DNA of 29,863 nt, taken from contig BDTG01000012.1 of NCBI GenBank assembly GCA_002897695.1, positions 1 through 29,863 on the forward strand, given 5' to 3'. A program made the translations under genes and the position numbers. Source of the DNA: a bacterium BMS3Abin14. GTDB lineage: Bacteria; BMS3Abin14. This document shows, in pieces, positions 6,476 through 14,563 of this stretch; the stretch's first letter is position 1; each line of letters starts with the position of its first letter. A model generated the notes under the pieces. It had not been told where the DNA came from. It did no database searches and saw nothing but the letters and a program-made list of their open reading frames with translations.

Positions 6476-7292
6476 GCCCCTCCCACCACCAGGCGAAAAG
6501 TTCTGGAAGCATATCGAAGCCGCCCCGAGCAAGCTGTTGTTCCTCGACTACGACGGCACCCTGGCCCCCTTCCGGGAGAACCGTCACGAGGCAATCCCCT
6601 ACCCTGGGGTCCGGGAGGTCCTCGAAAAAATCCTGGAGTCCGGGGGGTGCCGGGTGGTCCTCATCAGCGGTCGTTGGACAAAGGATCTGCCGCCTCTCCT
6701 GGGGTTGAAAAAACTTCCCGAGATCTGGGGGTCCCACGGCCTCGAGCGGTTTTTCCCGAACGGCCATTACGAGGTGGCTGCCCTGAGCGACAAGGAGGTC
6801 CGGGGACTGGCCGAGGCGAAGGATCTGGTCAATAAAGCCGGTCTCGGCCATCACAGCGAGCAGAAACCAGGCTGCCTCGCCCTGCACTGGAGAGGACTGG
6901 ACGAAAATGCTCGGGACCGGCTAATCAGCCGCATTGAGGATAAATTAGCCCCTCTTGCGCGGAAGACAGGACTGGTTCTTAAGGAGTTCGATGGAGGCCT
7001 GGAGCTGCGCTCACCGGGCCGAAACAAGGGTGACGCTGTCCGCACCGTTCTTTCAGAGGAGGGCCTCGAGACAGTGTGTGCCTACTTGGGGGACGACCTG
7101 ACCGACGAGGACGCCTTTAAGGCAGTTGAAGGCAGGGGGTTGGGTATCCTGGTGCGCAAGCAGTGGCGGTCAACCGCAGCAGCAGCTTGGCTCAAGCCGC
7201 CCGAGGAGCTCATCCGGTTCCTTGAACGGTGGGCCGAAGTCTGCAGCGGCGTGCAAGGGAACGGAGCTTTGGTGCCGGAGTGTGAATCTTGA
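6465..7292 (+). CDS. otsB: Trehalose-6-phosphate phosphatase (HAD superfamily)
   Basis: This enzyme removes phosphate from trehalose-6-phosphate. The 275-residue protein has HAD motif I as DYDGT (28-32), motif II in VVLISGR (64-70), a GSHGLER segment (89-95), the Lys of motif III in NKGD (187-190), and motif IV as GDDLTDEDAF (209-218). All the expected catalytic acids are present. The ATG overlaps the end of the TreT-like gene by 11 bp, so translation is coupled. It is the last operon gene, and the following DNA is repeat-rich. No terminator hairpin with a T-tract is evident after the stop. Confidence 0.9.
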   Translation: MSHRPLPPPGEKFWKHIEAAPSKLLFLDYDGTLAPFRENRHEAIPYPGVREVLEKILESGGCRVVLISGRWTKDLPPLLGLKKLPEIWGSHGLERFFPNGHYEVAALSDKEVRGLAEAKDLVNKAGLGHHSEQKPGCLALHWRGLDENARDRLISRIEDKLAPLARKTGLVLKEFDGGLELRSPGRNKGDAVRTVLSEEGLETVCAYLGDDLTDEDAFKAVEGRGLGILVRKQWRSTAAAAWLKPPEELIRFLERWAEVCSGVQGNGALVPECES

Positions 7293-7470
7293 AGATCAGT
7301 GCCAGGAACCTGGTACCTGATGCAAAGGGTGTCAAGCTGCCTGTCCTGAGCAAGTTTAGCGCGTCGAAGGGGGAATTTGGCAATGAGAAGATCGGGGGCC
7401 TGCCGGGACCAAGTAAAGAGGTTATTGAGTGCCCCTTCCCTCGACTCCGCTCCCTTCGATAAACTCAGAG

Positions 7471-7545
7471 GTGGTCCCCAAAATTTGGACAATGGTATAA
7501 GGTGGAAACTACACCAAAGGAGGAACCATGTCCAAGTCGCACCTC
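7471..7545 (+). mobile_element. Possible truncated left end of an insertion sequence
   Basis: GTGGTCCCCAAAATTTGGAC resembles the terminal repeat of an IS3-type element. About 25 nt later a strong ribosome site (AAAGGAGGAACC) leads into ATGTCCAAGTCG, as at the start of a transposase gene. The frame then dissolves into repetitive DNA and no matching right end is visible. I rate this as a remnant only. Confidence 0.3.
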
Positions 7546-7746
7546 AGATTATCGCACCCTCTCCATCCGCCTTCGCCATCATCCTTCGCCGAGGCTTCCG
7601 TCTTCGCTATCCACCTTCGCCAAGGCTACGGCGAACAGGAAGCTACGACGTGACAAGACGACGGACAGGAAGTTACGGTGGACAAGCAGGTTTCGATCGT
7701 AAAAATGTGAGGATTTAAGACTCCCGTTTTCGAATGGACACTAAAA

Positions 7747-7923
7747 TTGATGACTTCGAAAAAAGTCATCCATGCGCCCCGCATGGGGCGCCCAAATCAA
7801 TGACGGGCACCGCAAGGTTTTTATTGGCGTGATAAGATATTGATTTGTGCGGAAAGTGAAAATGACATTTTTCGCTTTCCGTGGAGCAAAAAGCCTCGAA
7901 TGGACTTTTTGCGACTCTATCAA
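7747..7923. repeat. Hairpin-rich block bounded by imperfect inverted repeats
   Basis: The outer 21-mers (7747-7767, and 7903-7923 reversed) agree at 16 of 21 positions and share a core close to TCG-A-AAAAAGTC. Inside are TGACTT/AAGTCA (7751-7768), GCGCCCC/GGGGCGC with a GCAT loop (7774-7791), and a long imperfect hairpin starting CGGAAAG (7850-7881). The right end also matches 263-283. Size and structure suit a small non-autonomous repeat element. Confidence 0.5.
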
Positions 7924-8072
7924 AATTGAATGTCGGTAGCTTTGTGGGGGAAGCGGAGGGTGAAGACCGGGTTCCGGTCCCTGGTTCCTGAAAAATAGTA
8001 TCCTGGTATCAGCCACCGGGCTCGGCGGTGTCTGGCGTATTTTGACCACATCTTGAAATGGAGGCCCCTACT

Positions 8073-8471
8073 ATGGTGCTGCCGCAGGCTTTCCGGATAG
8101 TTGTCGCCGTCATCCTCATGCTGCAAGGGGTCGGCCACGTTATGGGCCTGTTGCCCCTGGTCGGCAAAAAGCTCAGCGAGACCCACTCGGCAGACTCCTG
8201 GCTGCTTAACCGCACCATGGGGCCAAGGTCCACGCATTCCGTCGGGGCCGTCATATGGGTAATGACGATTGCTTTGTTTGTGTTGGCCGGGATTGGAGCC
8301 CTCGGCCAGATAGTACCGGGTCAGTGGCGGCACATCGCCGCGGCAGCGTCCATCCTTTCACTGGCCGGCCTTACCCTTTTCTGGCACGCCTTTCCCTTTT
8401 TGTTCCCCAATAAGGTTGGAGCGATTCTGTTTGATCTGGTTGTCCTGATATGGGTGTTCAAGGGCGCCTGA
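8073..8471 (+). CDS. Small four-helix membrane protein of unknown function
   Basis: This 132-residue hydrophobic protein has about four membrane segments: residues 5-25 (FRIVVAVILMLQGVGHVMG), about 55-80, 88-106 and 113-131. Polar loops lie between them. The start at ATG 8073 is preferred over the in-frame ATG at 8058 because GGAGG (8060-8064) lies 8 nt before it. I do not recognise a named family. It faces the convergent response regulator gene with only 4 bp between the stops. Confidence 0.7.
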   Translation: MVLPQAFRIVVAVILMLQGVGHVMGLLPLVGKKLSETHSADSWLLNRTMGPRSTHSVGAVIWVMTIALFVLAGIGALGQIVPGQWRHIAAAASILSLAGLTLFWHAFPFLFPNKVGAILFDLVVLIWVFKGA

Positions 8472-8475
8472 TTAC

Positions 8476-9051
8476 TCAGTCGCAGTGTGAGCAAACGAAG
8501 TGTCCGGTAAACCAATGCTCCTTATGCGTGTAGTCGGGGAGCAGTTCAAGCAGCAATGGATTCCCGCACCTGGAACACCTGTATTCTACAGGGAACTCGA
8601 AATCGGTGGCCAGCTTGACCGCATCATAAATTTTTTCTTTAATTGCCAACCTGTATTTGTGTACTTCCATTGCACTTTTCGGTTTTTCTAAGATGGCCTG
8701 TACCTTTTCCAGCAGTGCTTTAGGATTGGTCCGCATCTTCACCAGAAAATCGCTGGCCCCCAGCTTTAATGCTTTTTCCACTTCCTCGGGCTGACCTCGT
8801 CCGGACAACACTATTACCGGGATATCCCTGGTCACTTGTCTGGTCTTTATCATCTGGAGCACCTTGTATCCGTCCATGATCGGCATAACCAGATCCAGGA
8901 TGATCAGGTCGGGGAGCAGATTCTGCATGGCCTTGATGCATTCCACTCCGTTTTCAGCTTCGGTAATCTCAAATCCAGCCTGCTGAAGCACACTGCTGTT
9001 GATGGAACGCGCCTTATCGTTATCATCCACCAAAAGGATTTTCTTGCCCAT
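8476..9051 (-). CDS. Response regulator receiver domain with C-terminal zinc ribbon
   Basis: This 191-residue protein opens with a CheY-like receiver domain. Visible are the acidic pair D9-D10, phosphoacceptor D53 in ILDLVMP, the switch Ser83 and the conserved Lys105 in FLVKM. After a helical linker the last 40 residues contain CSRC and CSHC pairs, which would form a zinc ribbon. There is no DNA-binding or enzymatic output domain, so it probably works by protein contact. The start MGKKILLVDD (9051) is chosen as the normal receiver start; a longer frame to 9090 lacks support. No kinase gene is adjacent. Its upstream neighbour is the sigma-54 activator remnant. Confidence 0.85.
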   Translation of the reverse strand: MGKKILLVDDNDKARSINSSVLQQAGFEITEAENGVECIKAMQNLLPDLIILDLVMPIMDGYKVLQMIKTRQVTRDIPVIVLSGRGQPEEVEKALKLGASDFLVKMRTNPKALLEKVQAILEKPKSAMEVHKYRLAIKEKIYDAVKLATDFEFPVEYRCSRCGNPLLLELLPDYTHKEHWFTGHFVCSHCD

Positions 9052-9168
9052 TTTCCACCCCCCTGAAAATAAAATATCGATAAAGGTCAATTAACAACGC
9101 GTGGACCCAAAACCAGCGATTAGTTCCGGGCAAGACATTATTGAAAACATAACCTAATATGTCCCACA

Positions 9169-10117
9169 TCAACAAGGGTTTTTAGAAGTGATCCCCTGCC
9201 TTTTCATCATGCGGTAGAAGGTTCGCCGCGGAATCCCGGCCATTGTGCATGCCCGGGTGACGTTTCCCCCCGCCACGGTCAGATAGTGGATCAGAAGTTT
9301 TTTCTCCACGCTGCCGACGGATTTATCCCGCATGGATCTGTAGTCCGGCGTCGCCCCGAGCCCAACAGAGTCCTCGTAGGCGGAGCGGGCCCGCAGCTCC
9401 CCGGGAAGGTGCTTCGGCTCGATAAGGACAAGCGAGCCGGCGAGAGGCGCCAGGACAACCGCCCTTTCGATCACGTTCTCCAGCTCACGGATATTGCCGG
9501 GCCAGTGGTAGGCCATTATGATCTCCATGGCATCGTCTGCTATTCCGTGAACCTGCTTGTTGACTCTGGCACAGGCCTTTTGCGGGAGGTGCCGGGCCAG
9601 AAGCGGGACGTCCTCCTTGCGGTCCCTGAGCGGAGGCAAACGGATGGTGATAGTAGTCAGCCTGTAGAAGAGATCCTCACGAAATCTGTTGGCTTCGATG
9701 GCCTTTTCCAGGTTCCGGTTAGTAGTGGCGATGAGACGTACATCAACCACCCTCAGAAGCTTGGCCTGGAGGTCCTGCCGCTGGAATAAGGTGAGGTCGG
9801 TTCCCACGCCGTGGGAATTGTTCTCGATAGTGCAGTATTTAACCATGGACAGGCATGCCGAAAAGAGCCGTCGTGTACTTCTTTCAAAAAGGCCAACGTC
9901 CTGGTCGCGCCCGAAATAGCCAGAATCCGCGATCGTTTGGATTCACCGCCCGGCACCAGCCTCGCCAGGAAATCCCGTGTCAGCCAGTACTGACCACCGG
10001 CAAGAAGAGGCGACCGATAGTCAAAGGAACCCTCGGTTTTGAGATCGTGGCCTTTTTTAGTCAACCAGTCCTTCAGTTCCCTGAAGGTAACAACCACGTC
10101 GATATCTTCCTGGCAAC
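9169..10117 (-). pseudogene. Deleted, frameshifted copy of the hydrogenase-like sigma-54 activator
   Basis: The remnant is closely similar to the gene at 17455-19737 and is read in the same direction. Recognisable homology starts near QEDIDVVVTFRELKDWL (about 10117) and ends with the Fis-type helix-turn-helix (GIPRRTFYRMM). Three lesions are visible against the intact copy. First, one G is lost near 9854, where the intact gene has GGCATGGCC. Second, about 228 codons are missing at a CAGGCCA junction (near 9770), taking out the four-Cys Fe-S domain, Walker A, GAFTGA and Walker B. Third, 16 codons are lost at GTTGA (near 9747). The ferredoxin N-terminus is absent too. It cannot encode a working activator. 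Confidence 0.9.
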
Positions 10118-10204
10118 CCTCTGGGGTCGTACCTCATATTCTCAGGTTCCGACCATTAAAAACTTGGGAGATGAGGTTCGGCTCCAGACAGATCGCCTGG
10201 GTTT

Positions 10205-10242
10205 ACTCAGTGTATTGAGTAAAAATACTCAATGCGTTGAGT
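10205..10242 (+). promoter_or_regulatory. Twin operator upstream of the DUF4143 ATPase gene
   Basis: Two copies of the same symmetric site, ACTCA-N6-TGAGT, lie at 10205-10220 and 10227-10242. Their centres are 22 bp apart, about two helical turns, which favours cooperative binding on one face of the DNA. The second copy ends 29 nt before the ATG. The regulator is not identified; the ATPase itself has no obvious DNA-binding domain. Confidence 0.6.
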
Positions 10243-10271
10243 GTTTCATGCAAATCTGATAATATTCCCCC

Positions 10272-11477
10272 ATGAGCATCTCATATCACAGGCCGATCTA
10301 TAGTACTCTGATTTCCCGTTTGAGAGAACAGCGCCGGTTTATTCAGGTCCTGGCGGGGCCCAGACAGACGGGGAAAACCACCCTTGCCCGGCAGTTGATG
10401 GAAGGCATCCAGGTGAATGTCTTCTACGATACCGCTGACGAGCCGGCGCTCAAGGACAGGGCGTGGCTGGTCCAGGCATGGGAAACCGGAAGGCAGCTCA
10501 CTGAGAGGGATCCGGCAAAGCACCCCGATTCCATTCTCATCCTCGACGAGATTCAGAAAATCCCTAGCTGGTCCGACACAGTCAAACGGCTGTGGGACGA
10601 GGACACCGCAAGGGGGCGTCCTCTCAAAGTTATCCTGCTGGGTTCTTCTCCCCTCCTCATAGCCAGTGGACTTACGGAGAGTCTGGCAGGGCGTTTCGAA
10701 CTCATCCCTATCTCCCACTGGAGCTTTCCAGAGATGCAGGAAGCGTTCGGGTGGGACCTTGATCGCTACATTTTTTTCGGTGGTTACCCGGGTTCGGCTC
10801 CTCTCGCGGATGACTACCAGCGCTGGTCCTCATACGTGAGCGACGCACTCATCGAAACAACCATCTCGAGGGACATCCTCCTGATGACGAACGTCCTCAA
10901 ACCTGTTCTCCTTCGGCGGTTGTTTCAGCTCGGGGTCGACTACTCGGGGCAAGTGCTCTCCTACAACAAGATGCTCGGCCAGCTCCACGACGCCGGTAAT
11001 ACGACCACCCTCGCCCACTATCTCGAACTCCTGGCCGGAGCGGGTCTCCTGGCGGGCCTCAAGAAGTTCGCCGGCAGCGCTGTGCGCCGAAGGGCATCCA
11101 GTCCCAAGCTGCTGATCCTGAATACCGCACTCATGTCGGCCATGGGGCCCCATTCCTTTGATGCAGCAGGAATGGATTCCGGCTACTGGGGCAGGCTTGT
11201 GGAAACAGCAGTGGGGGCACACCTCGTCAATACTGCCCAAGGGAAAAAGACCGGAGTTTATTATTGGAGAGAAGGAAACCGCGAAGTGGATTTCGTTCTC
11301 AGCCTGGGTGGAAAAACGACGGCTATTGAGGTCAAGAGCGGGCAGAATAAACATGGCCTGCCCGGGATGGAGGCCTTTTCCAGAAAATTCGCACCGGACC
11401 GTCAGCTCCTGGTTGGGAAAGGGGGAATCCCCCTGGAGGAGTTCCTTAAAAAGCCGGCGGAATACTGGGTCCAGTAA
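10272..11477 (+). CDS. AAA ATPase with DUF4143 domain
   Basis: This 401-residue protein has an N-terminal P-loop ATPase domain. Walker A is GPRQTGKTT (29-37), Walker B is LILDEIQ (89-95), and a sensor-like LLGSS follows. The DUF4143 domain occupies the C-terminal half. It ends with a PD-(D/E)XK-like pattern, YWREGNREVDFVL then AIEVKSG, seen in many members. The family is widespread, often mobile, and lacks an agreed function; roles in defence or toxin-like modules have been proposed. Upstream twin operators suggest tight control. A degraded copy of this gene's first codons and leader lies at 14041-14139. Only a weak ribosome site is visible. Confidence 0.85.
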   Translation: MSISYHRPIYSTLISRLREQRRFIQVLAGPRQTGKTTLARQLMEGIQVNVFYDTADEPALKDRAWLVQAWETGRQLTERDPAKHPDSILILDEIQKIPSWSDTVKRLWDEDTARGRPLKVILLGSSPLLIASGLTESLAGRFELIPISHWSFPEMQEAFGWDLDRYIFFGGYPGSAPLADDYQRWSSYVSDALIETTISRDILLMTNVLKPVLLRRLFQLGVDYSGQVLSYNKMLGQLHDAGNTTTLAHYLELLAGAGLLAGLKKFAGSAVRRRASSPKLLILNTALMSAMGPHSFDAAGMDSGYWGRLVETAVGAHLVNTAQGKKTGVYYWREGNREVDFVLSLGGKTTAIEVKSGQNKHGLPGMEAFSRKFAPDRQLLVGKGGIPLEEFLKKPAEYWVQ

Positions 11478-11687
11478 AAGCCGCAAAAAGCTATAGTTGA
11501 TTACGGCCCCTTCCCATATTTTTGTATATCGTTGAAATATACGTATGTCAGGAGTGAGGGAGAGTAAGAGCAGCTCCTGGTACCAAGTTCCTGTGGGTTC
11601 GTCTGTCCCTGAATTATGGTATTTCTTGGCACGTTAGTCTGATATGCTGGAGTTCATGCCGTACGGGACAACCAAAGGGGGCAGCTC

Positions 11688-12026
11688 ATGTTCAGATTGA
11701 CACTTGTTGCGGTGCTTTTATCGGCATTGTTGGCTGTCGGGTGTGCACCGACTTTCAATCTTGCTTTGGGTGAGATTCCAGCCACCGACCCGGGGGCCGT
11801 TATCAAGGGGGGAGTGACTACCCGCCAGGAAGTGCTTGAGCAGTTCGGGACTCCCGATTTAAAGGGAGTGGATAAAAATGGCCTCCCGACCTGGACCTAC
11901 ACGCGCATGTCGCTGGAGGTAAAGAATGCCAGAAATGCCACCATCACGGGGTTTTTCAACCTTGCGATATCCTTCGAGGGAGATCTGGTCAAATCGTACA
12001 GCTATGACCGAAAAGCAGAACAGTAA
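11688..12026 (+). CDS. Small lipoprotein, BamE/SmpA-like fold
   Basis: This 112-residue protein has a lipoprotein signal: a hydrophobic stretch ending in the lipobox LAVGC with Cys19 as the lipidated residue. The mature part contains GGVTTRQEVLEQFGTPD, followed by WTYTRM, the pattern of SmpA/OmlA/BamE-type periplasmic modules (a turn, a helix, then strands). It should be membrane-anchored in the periplasm. The ATG follows AAGGGGGCAG. It is probably monocistronic, with about 200 bp of featureless DNA upstream apart from a GTATAT/ATATAC inverted repeat at 11526-11544. A role in outer-membrane assembly is not implied by this fold alone. Confidence 0.75.
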   Translation: MFRLTLVAVLLSALLAVGCAPTFNLALGEIPATDPGAVIKGGVTTRQEVLEQFGTPDLKGVDKNGLPTWTYTRMSLEVKNARNATITGFFNLAISFEGDLVKSYSYDRKAEQ

Positions 12027-12073
12027 CGGTATCAAACATCCCGCAAAGCTCGTGGGTTCGCACTTGCCACCTT

Positions 12074-12577
12074 CTACTTAAGGCTCCCCCTCACCGGAAG
12101 CGCACGATACCCCCGGTTCTGGCTCATCCTGGACGAAAACCGGTAGCCTCTTGAGAAGTTATAGACCCACGCCGAGATCGGGTAGCCCCCGGGGATGATG
12201 AGGACCTCTGAGGACCAGACAAACCCGCAACTGAGTTCGATCTGAGGTGAGGACCTGACTTTACGCCCGCAGATGGTTTCATGGGCGTCCATAGACCTGT
12301 CAAAAAGGGTCTCCAGCTCTTCTATGGTGGGCATGCGCCAGTCGTCATACTTGCTCAGGATGATATTCTCACAGTAGAGTTTGGCATCATGCCAGTTGAT
12401 GTGGCCCATGTTGTCCGTCTGGGCCCACATCAGGCCTGATCTTGTGTCGGTCACCGTGCCGTCCCCGTTATCCGTGAACCGTTCATCCGCTCCGGCCGCC
12501 ACTGCGGAAAGGACCGTCAGGCACAGGAACACCGCCAGGATCGATCTTGTTATGATCCGCCTGTTTGACATGCTCAT
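12074..12577 (-). CDS. Secreted DUF1566 (Lcl C-terminal domain) protein
   Basis: This 167-residue protein has an N-terminal signal peptide (basic MSNRRIITRS, then a hydrophobic core ending near AVAAGA). The body is a single DUF1566 domain: RFTDNGDGTVTDTRSGLMWA, later DDWRMPTIEELETLFD, then the C-terminal NRGYRALPVRG. Such domains are common in exported proteins and resemble lectin or FimH-like folds; binding partners are unknown. The ATG at 12577 is preferred because a G-rich ribosome site lies 7-8 nt upstream; an in-frame start at 12607 would precede that site. It is transcribed divergently from the permease gene. Confidence 0.8.
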   Translation of the reverse strand: MSMSNRRIITRSILAVFLCLTVLSAVAAGADERFTDNGDGTVTDTRSGLMWAQTDNMGHINWHDAKLYCENIILSKYDDWRMPTIEELETLFDRSMDAHETICGRKVRSSPQIELSCGFVWSSEVLIIPGGYPISAWVYNFSRGYRFSSRMSQNRGYRALPVRGSLK

Positions 12578-12720
12578 GGGCAAGCCCCCCCCTTGAGGAA
12601 TCGACACATCGATACTCCTGTACTTTATTATACAGGAAATTGGGGACTTTTGTAGAAAACAAGGGCATCCTGGTGGAAGGCGCTTCCAGACAGCGGGATG
12701 TGACAGGAGATGGGACTCCG

Positions 12721-13653
12721 TTGAACAGCATTGATAACATCGACGACCGTGAAGAAATCACCGGCGGGAGATCCGGCTTTCTGATGGGGCTTGCCGCCTA
12801 CCTCATCTGGGGTTCCTTCCCCCTTTATTTCAAGGCATTGGCGCATGTTCCGGCTTCAGAGGTGCTGGCCCACCGGATCATCTGGTCGGCGATTTTTCTT
12901 CTTGTGTTCGTTGCATTGACCGGCGCCGGGGCGCAGTTGAAATCCATGCTGCTCGATATGCGGACGCTCGCCACCCTCACCGTCACCACCCTGCTAATCG
13001 CCACCAACTGGTTCGTGTTCATCTACGCTGTGGAGGCCGGAAAAGTACTGGAAAGCAGCCTTGGTTACTATATCAATCCGTTAGTCAGTATTTTCCTTGC
13101 AGCGGTATTCCTGGGTGAAAAGCTCACCGGCAGACAGAAAGTGAGTATCGTGCTGGCAGCGGCGGGTGTGGCCATCCAGACGGTAATGGTGGGCCGGCTG
13201 CCGATCATTTCCATCACCCTGGCCTTTACCTTCGGCACCTACGGGCTGATCAGGAAGGCCGCCAAGGTTCCGGCAGTAACCGGGCTGGCGGTGGAGACAA
13301 CGCTGCTGTCACCCTTTGCGCTGGCCTATCTTCTCTGGCTGATGTCACAGGGCAAACTGTCTTTCATGGCTGCAGGGACCGGCGCCGGCACTGATATTCT
13401 CCTTTTTCTGGCCGGCGCGGTTACAATCACACCTCTTATCCTCTATGGGGCTGCGATCAATCGCCTTCGACTATCCACTATGGGAATCATGCTGTATATC
13501 GTTCCAACGAGCCATTTTATGTGGGCCGTTTTCGCCTTCGGTGAACCGTTCACCATGGGCCATCTGGTCAGTTTCTGCTTTATCTGGGTGGGGCTTGTCC
13601 TCTACTCTTCAGAGTCCCTGGGGATAATGCGCCGGTCAACCAGGGCGCTGTGA
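12721..13653 (+). CDS. rarD: EamA/DMT family permease, RarD-like
   Basis: This 310-residue membrane protein has about ten hydrophobic segments and RarD-type signatures: GLAAYLIWGSFPLYFKAL near the N-terminus, HRIIWSAIFLL, NWFVFIYAV, and LGYYINPLVSIFL. RarD proteins belong to the drug/metabolite transporter superfamily; their substrate is not settled. The frame is open from 12565, but the leading residues are not RarD-like. I choose the TTG at 12721, which has AGGAGA 10 nt upstream and gives the usual length. A 7-bp inverted repeat (TCCTGTA/TACAGGA, 12616-12637) sits in the divergent promoter region. Confidence 0.85.
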   Translation: MNSIDNIDDREEITGGRSGFLMGLAAYLIWGSFPLYFKALAHVPASEVLAHRIIWSAIFLLVFVALTGAGAQLKSMLLDMRTLATLTVTTLLIATNWFVFIYAVEAGKVLESSLGYYINPLVSIFLAAVFLGEKLTGRQKVSIVLAAAGVAIQTVMVGRLPIISITLAFTFGTYGLIRKAAKVPAVTGLAVETTLLSPFALAYLLWLMSQGKLSFMAAGTGAGTDILLFLAGAVTITPLILYGAAINRLRLSTMGIMLYIVPTSHFMWAVFAFGEPFTMGHLVSFCFIWVGLVLYSSESLGIMRRSTRAL

Positions 13654-14076
13654 CACCGCACTGTGATAACTTAAAGGTCTGGGGTCCAGGATAAGGGCAG
13701 GGTATGGATTTAACAGGGATGAAGGGGATGGAGGGGATAGTCCAACGGGGTCATTGCGCCTGTCCGTCGAAGCTTTACGCGAAGGCGGAAGGCGCATCCC
13801 CTCACCTAAGCCGTTGAGACATTTCAGTCTGTGATGAAAGCCTGCTTCCATCTCCCCCTGAACTGTCTCAATCAGCTGATTTCAAGGAAGTCCTTCTCCT
13901 TTCGGGAGAAGTCAGGTGAGGGGAATATCTTTTGGGAAGCCAGCTCTGCCCTGCCTGTCATGCCATAGCTCTTGACCTCCGACCTGTCATCCGTAGCTTT
14001 AGCGGAGGGTGAAGTTTTAACGAAGAAGATTCTGCGATGGGTTGAGTAAGTCATGTAGCTCCGGTAATATCCGCCC
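13654..14076. other. Gene-free stretch with dispersed repeat fragments
   Basis: No credible gene is present. A block at 13893-13923 starts CTTCTCCTTTCGGGAGAAG and runs into AGGTGAGGGG. It belongs to the same family as 27949-27981. Purine-rich GGGATGAAGGGGATGG motifs lie near 13715. The right end (14041-14076) is a degraded leader copied from the DUF4143 gene. Confidence 0.5.
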
Positions 14077-14172
14077 ATGAGCATCCACTATCGCCGGCCG
14101 GCCTGCGATACCCCGGTCTCCCGGTTGAGGGAGCCGCACCTAAGCGCCGGCCCCTGGTTGGGGAGGGACTGA
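14077..14172 (+). pseudogene. Degraded 5' fragment of a DUF4143 ATPase gene
   Basis: The frame begins MSIHYRRPACDTPVSRLRE, against MSISYHRPIYSTLISRLRE in the intact gene at 10272. The leader also matches: GTTGAGT, TCATG, TAATAT and CCC occur in the same order before both ATGs (14041-14076 against 10237-10271). Homology fades after about residue 20 and the frame stops at 14172. This is a truncated paralogue that retains half of one operator site. Confidence 0.8.
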
Positions 14173-14176
14173 ATCC

Positions 14177-14563
14177 ATGGCAAAACCAGCAGAATTTACA
14201 GGTAAAGAGGCGCGAAAACTGGAGGAATTCTTCTCCCGCAAGGTCGGCCGCAACGAACCGTGCCCCTGTGGCAGCGGGAAGAAATACAAGAAATGCTGCG
14301 GTGGCGTAGGCGAGGGTCCCCATCATCCGGCGCCTAATGGGCCGATTGGCGGCATTTACGAACTCCGCGTTACCCTGAAAAATGTCAGGCCCCCAATCTG
14401 GCGGACCTTTACCGTCCCGGATACGATCAAGCTGAGTACACTTCACAATGTCCTGCAGACCGTCATGGGCTGGACCGACTCACACCTCCACCTGTTCCGG
14501 TCTGGAAAACGCCGGCTGCTATGTTTTCCTCCCGTACTTCCCTTTAGCGTCGTGAAGGGCTGA
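14177..14563 (+). pseudogene. SEC-C motif protein with truncated pRiA4b ORF-3 domain
   Basis: The ATG follows a good ribosome site (GGGAGGGA). The frame encodes a SEC-C zinc motif, [18 protein letters not shown] (24-41). A pRiA4b ORF-3-like domain then begins at [16 protein letters not shown] and reaches [11 protein letters not shown]. That domain normally continues for about another 100 residues. Here it ends in an unrelated tail after SGKRR, where the sequence runs into the 3' end of the opposite-strand brnA gene (14519 on). The break point near 14515 looks like a deletion or recombination joint. The shortened product is probably not functional. Confidence 0.75.

Larger units (their letters stand above)
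7293..8072. other. Gene-free, repeat-rich spacer
   Basis: No convincing gene occurs here. The spacer holds parts of the CCCTTCGAC/GCTCAGGAC repeat family (7334-7372 reversed, and 7430-7468), an insertion-sequence-like end (7471-7545), two imperfect direct repeats starting ACAGGAAG (7635-7657 and 7665-7686), and a hairpin-rich block (7747-7923). A 41-codon frame from the ATG at 7528 has a strong ribosome site but low-complexity repetitive content. Confidence 0.6.

Noticed and set aside
7300-7320. GGAACC/GGTACC words shared with 1449-1470 and 11575-11595
   Set aside because: Matches are too short and composition-driven to call a repeat family.
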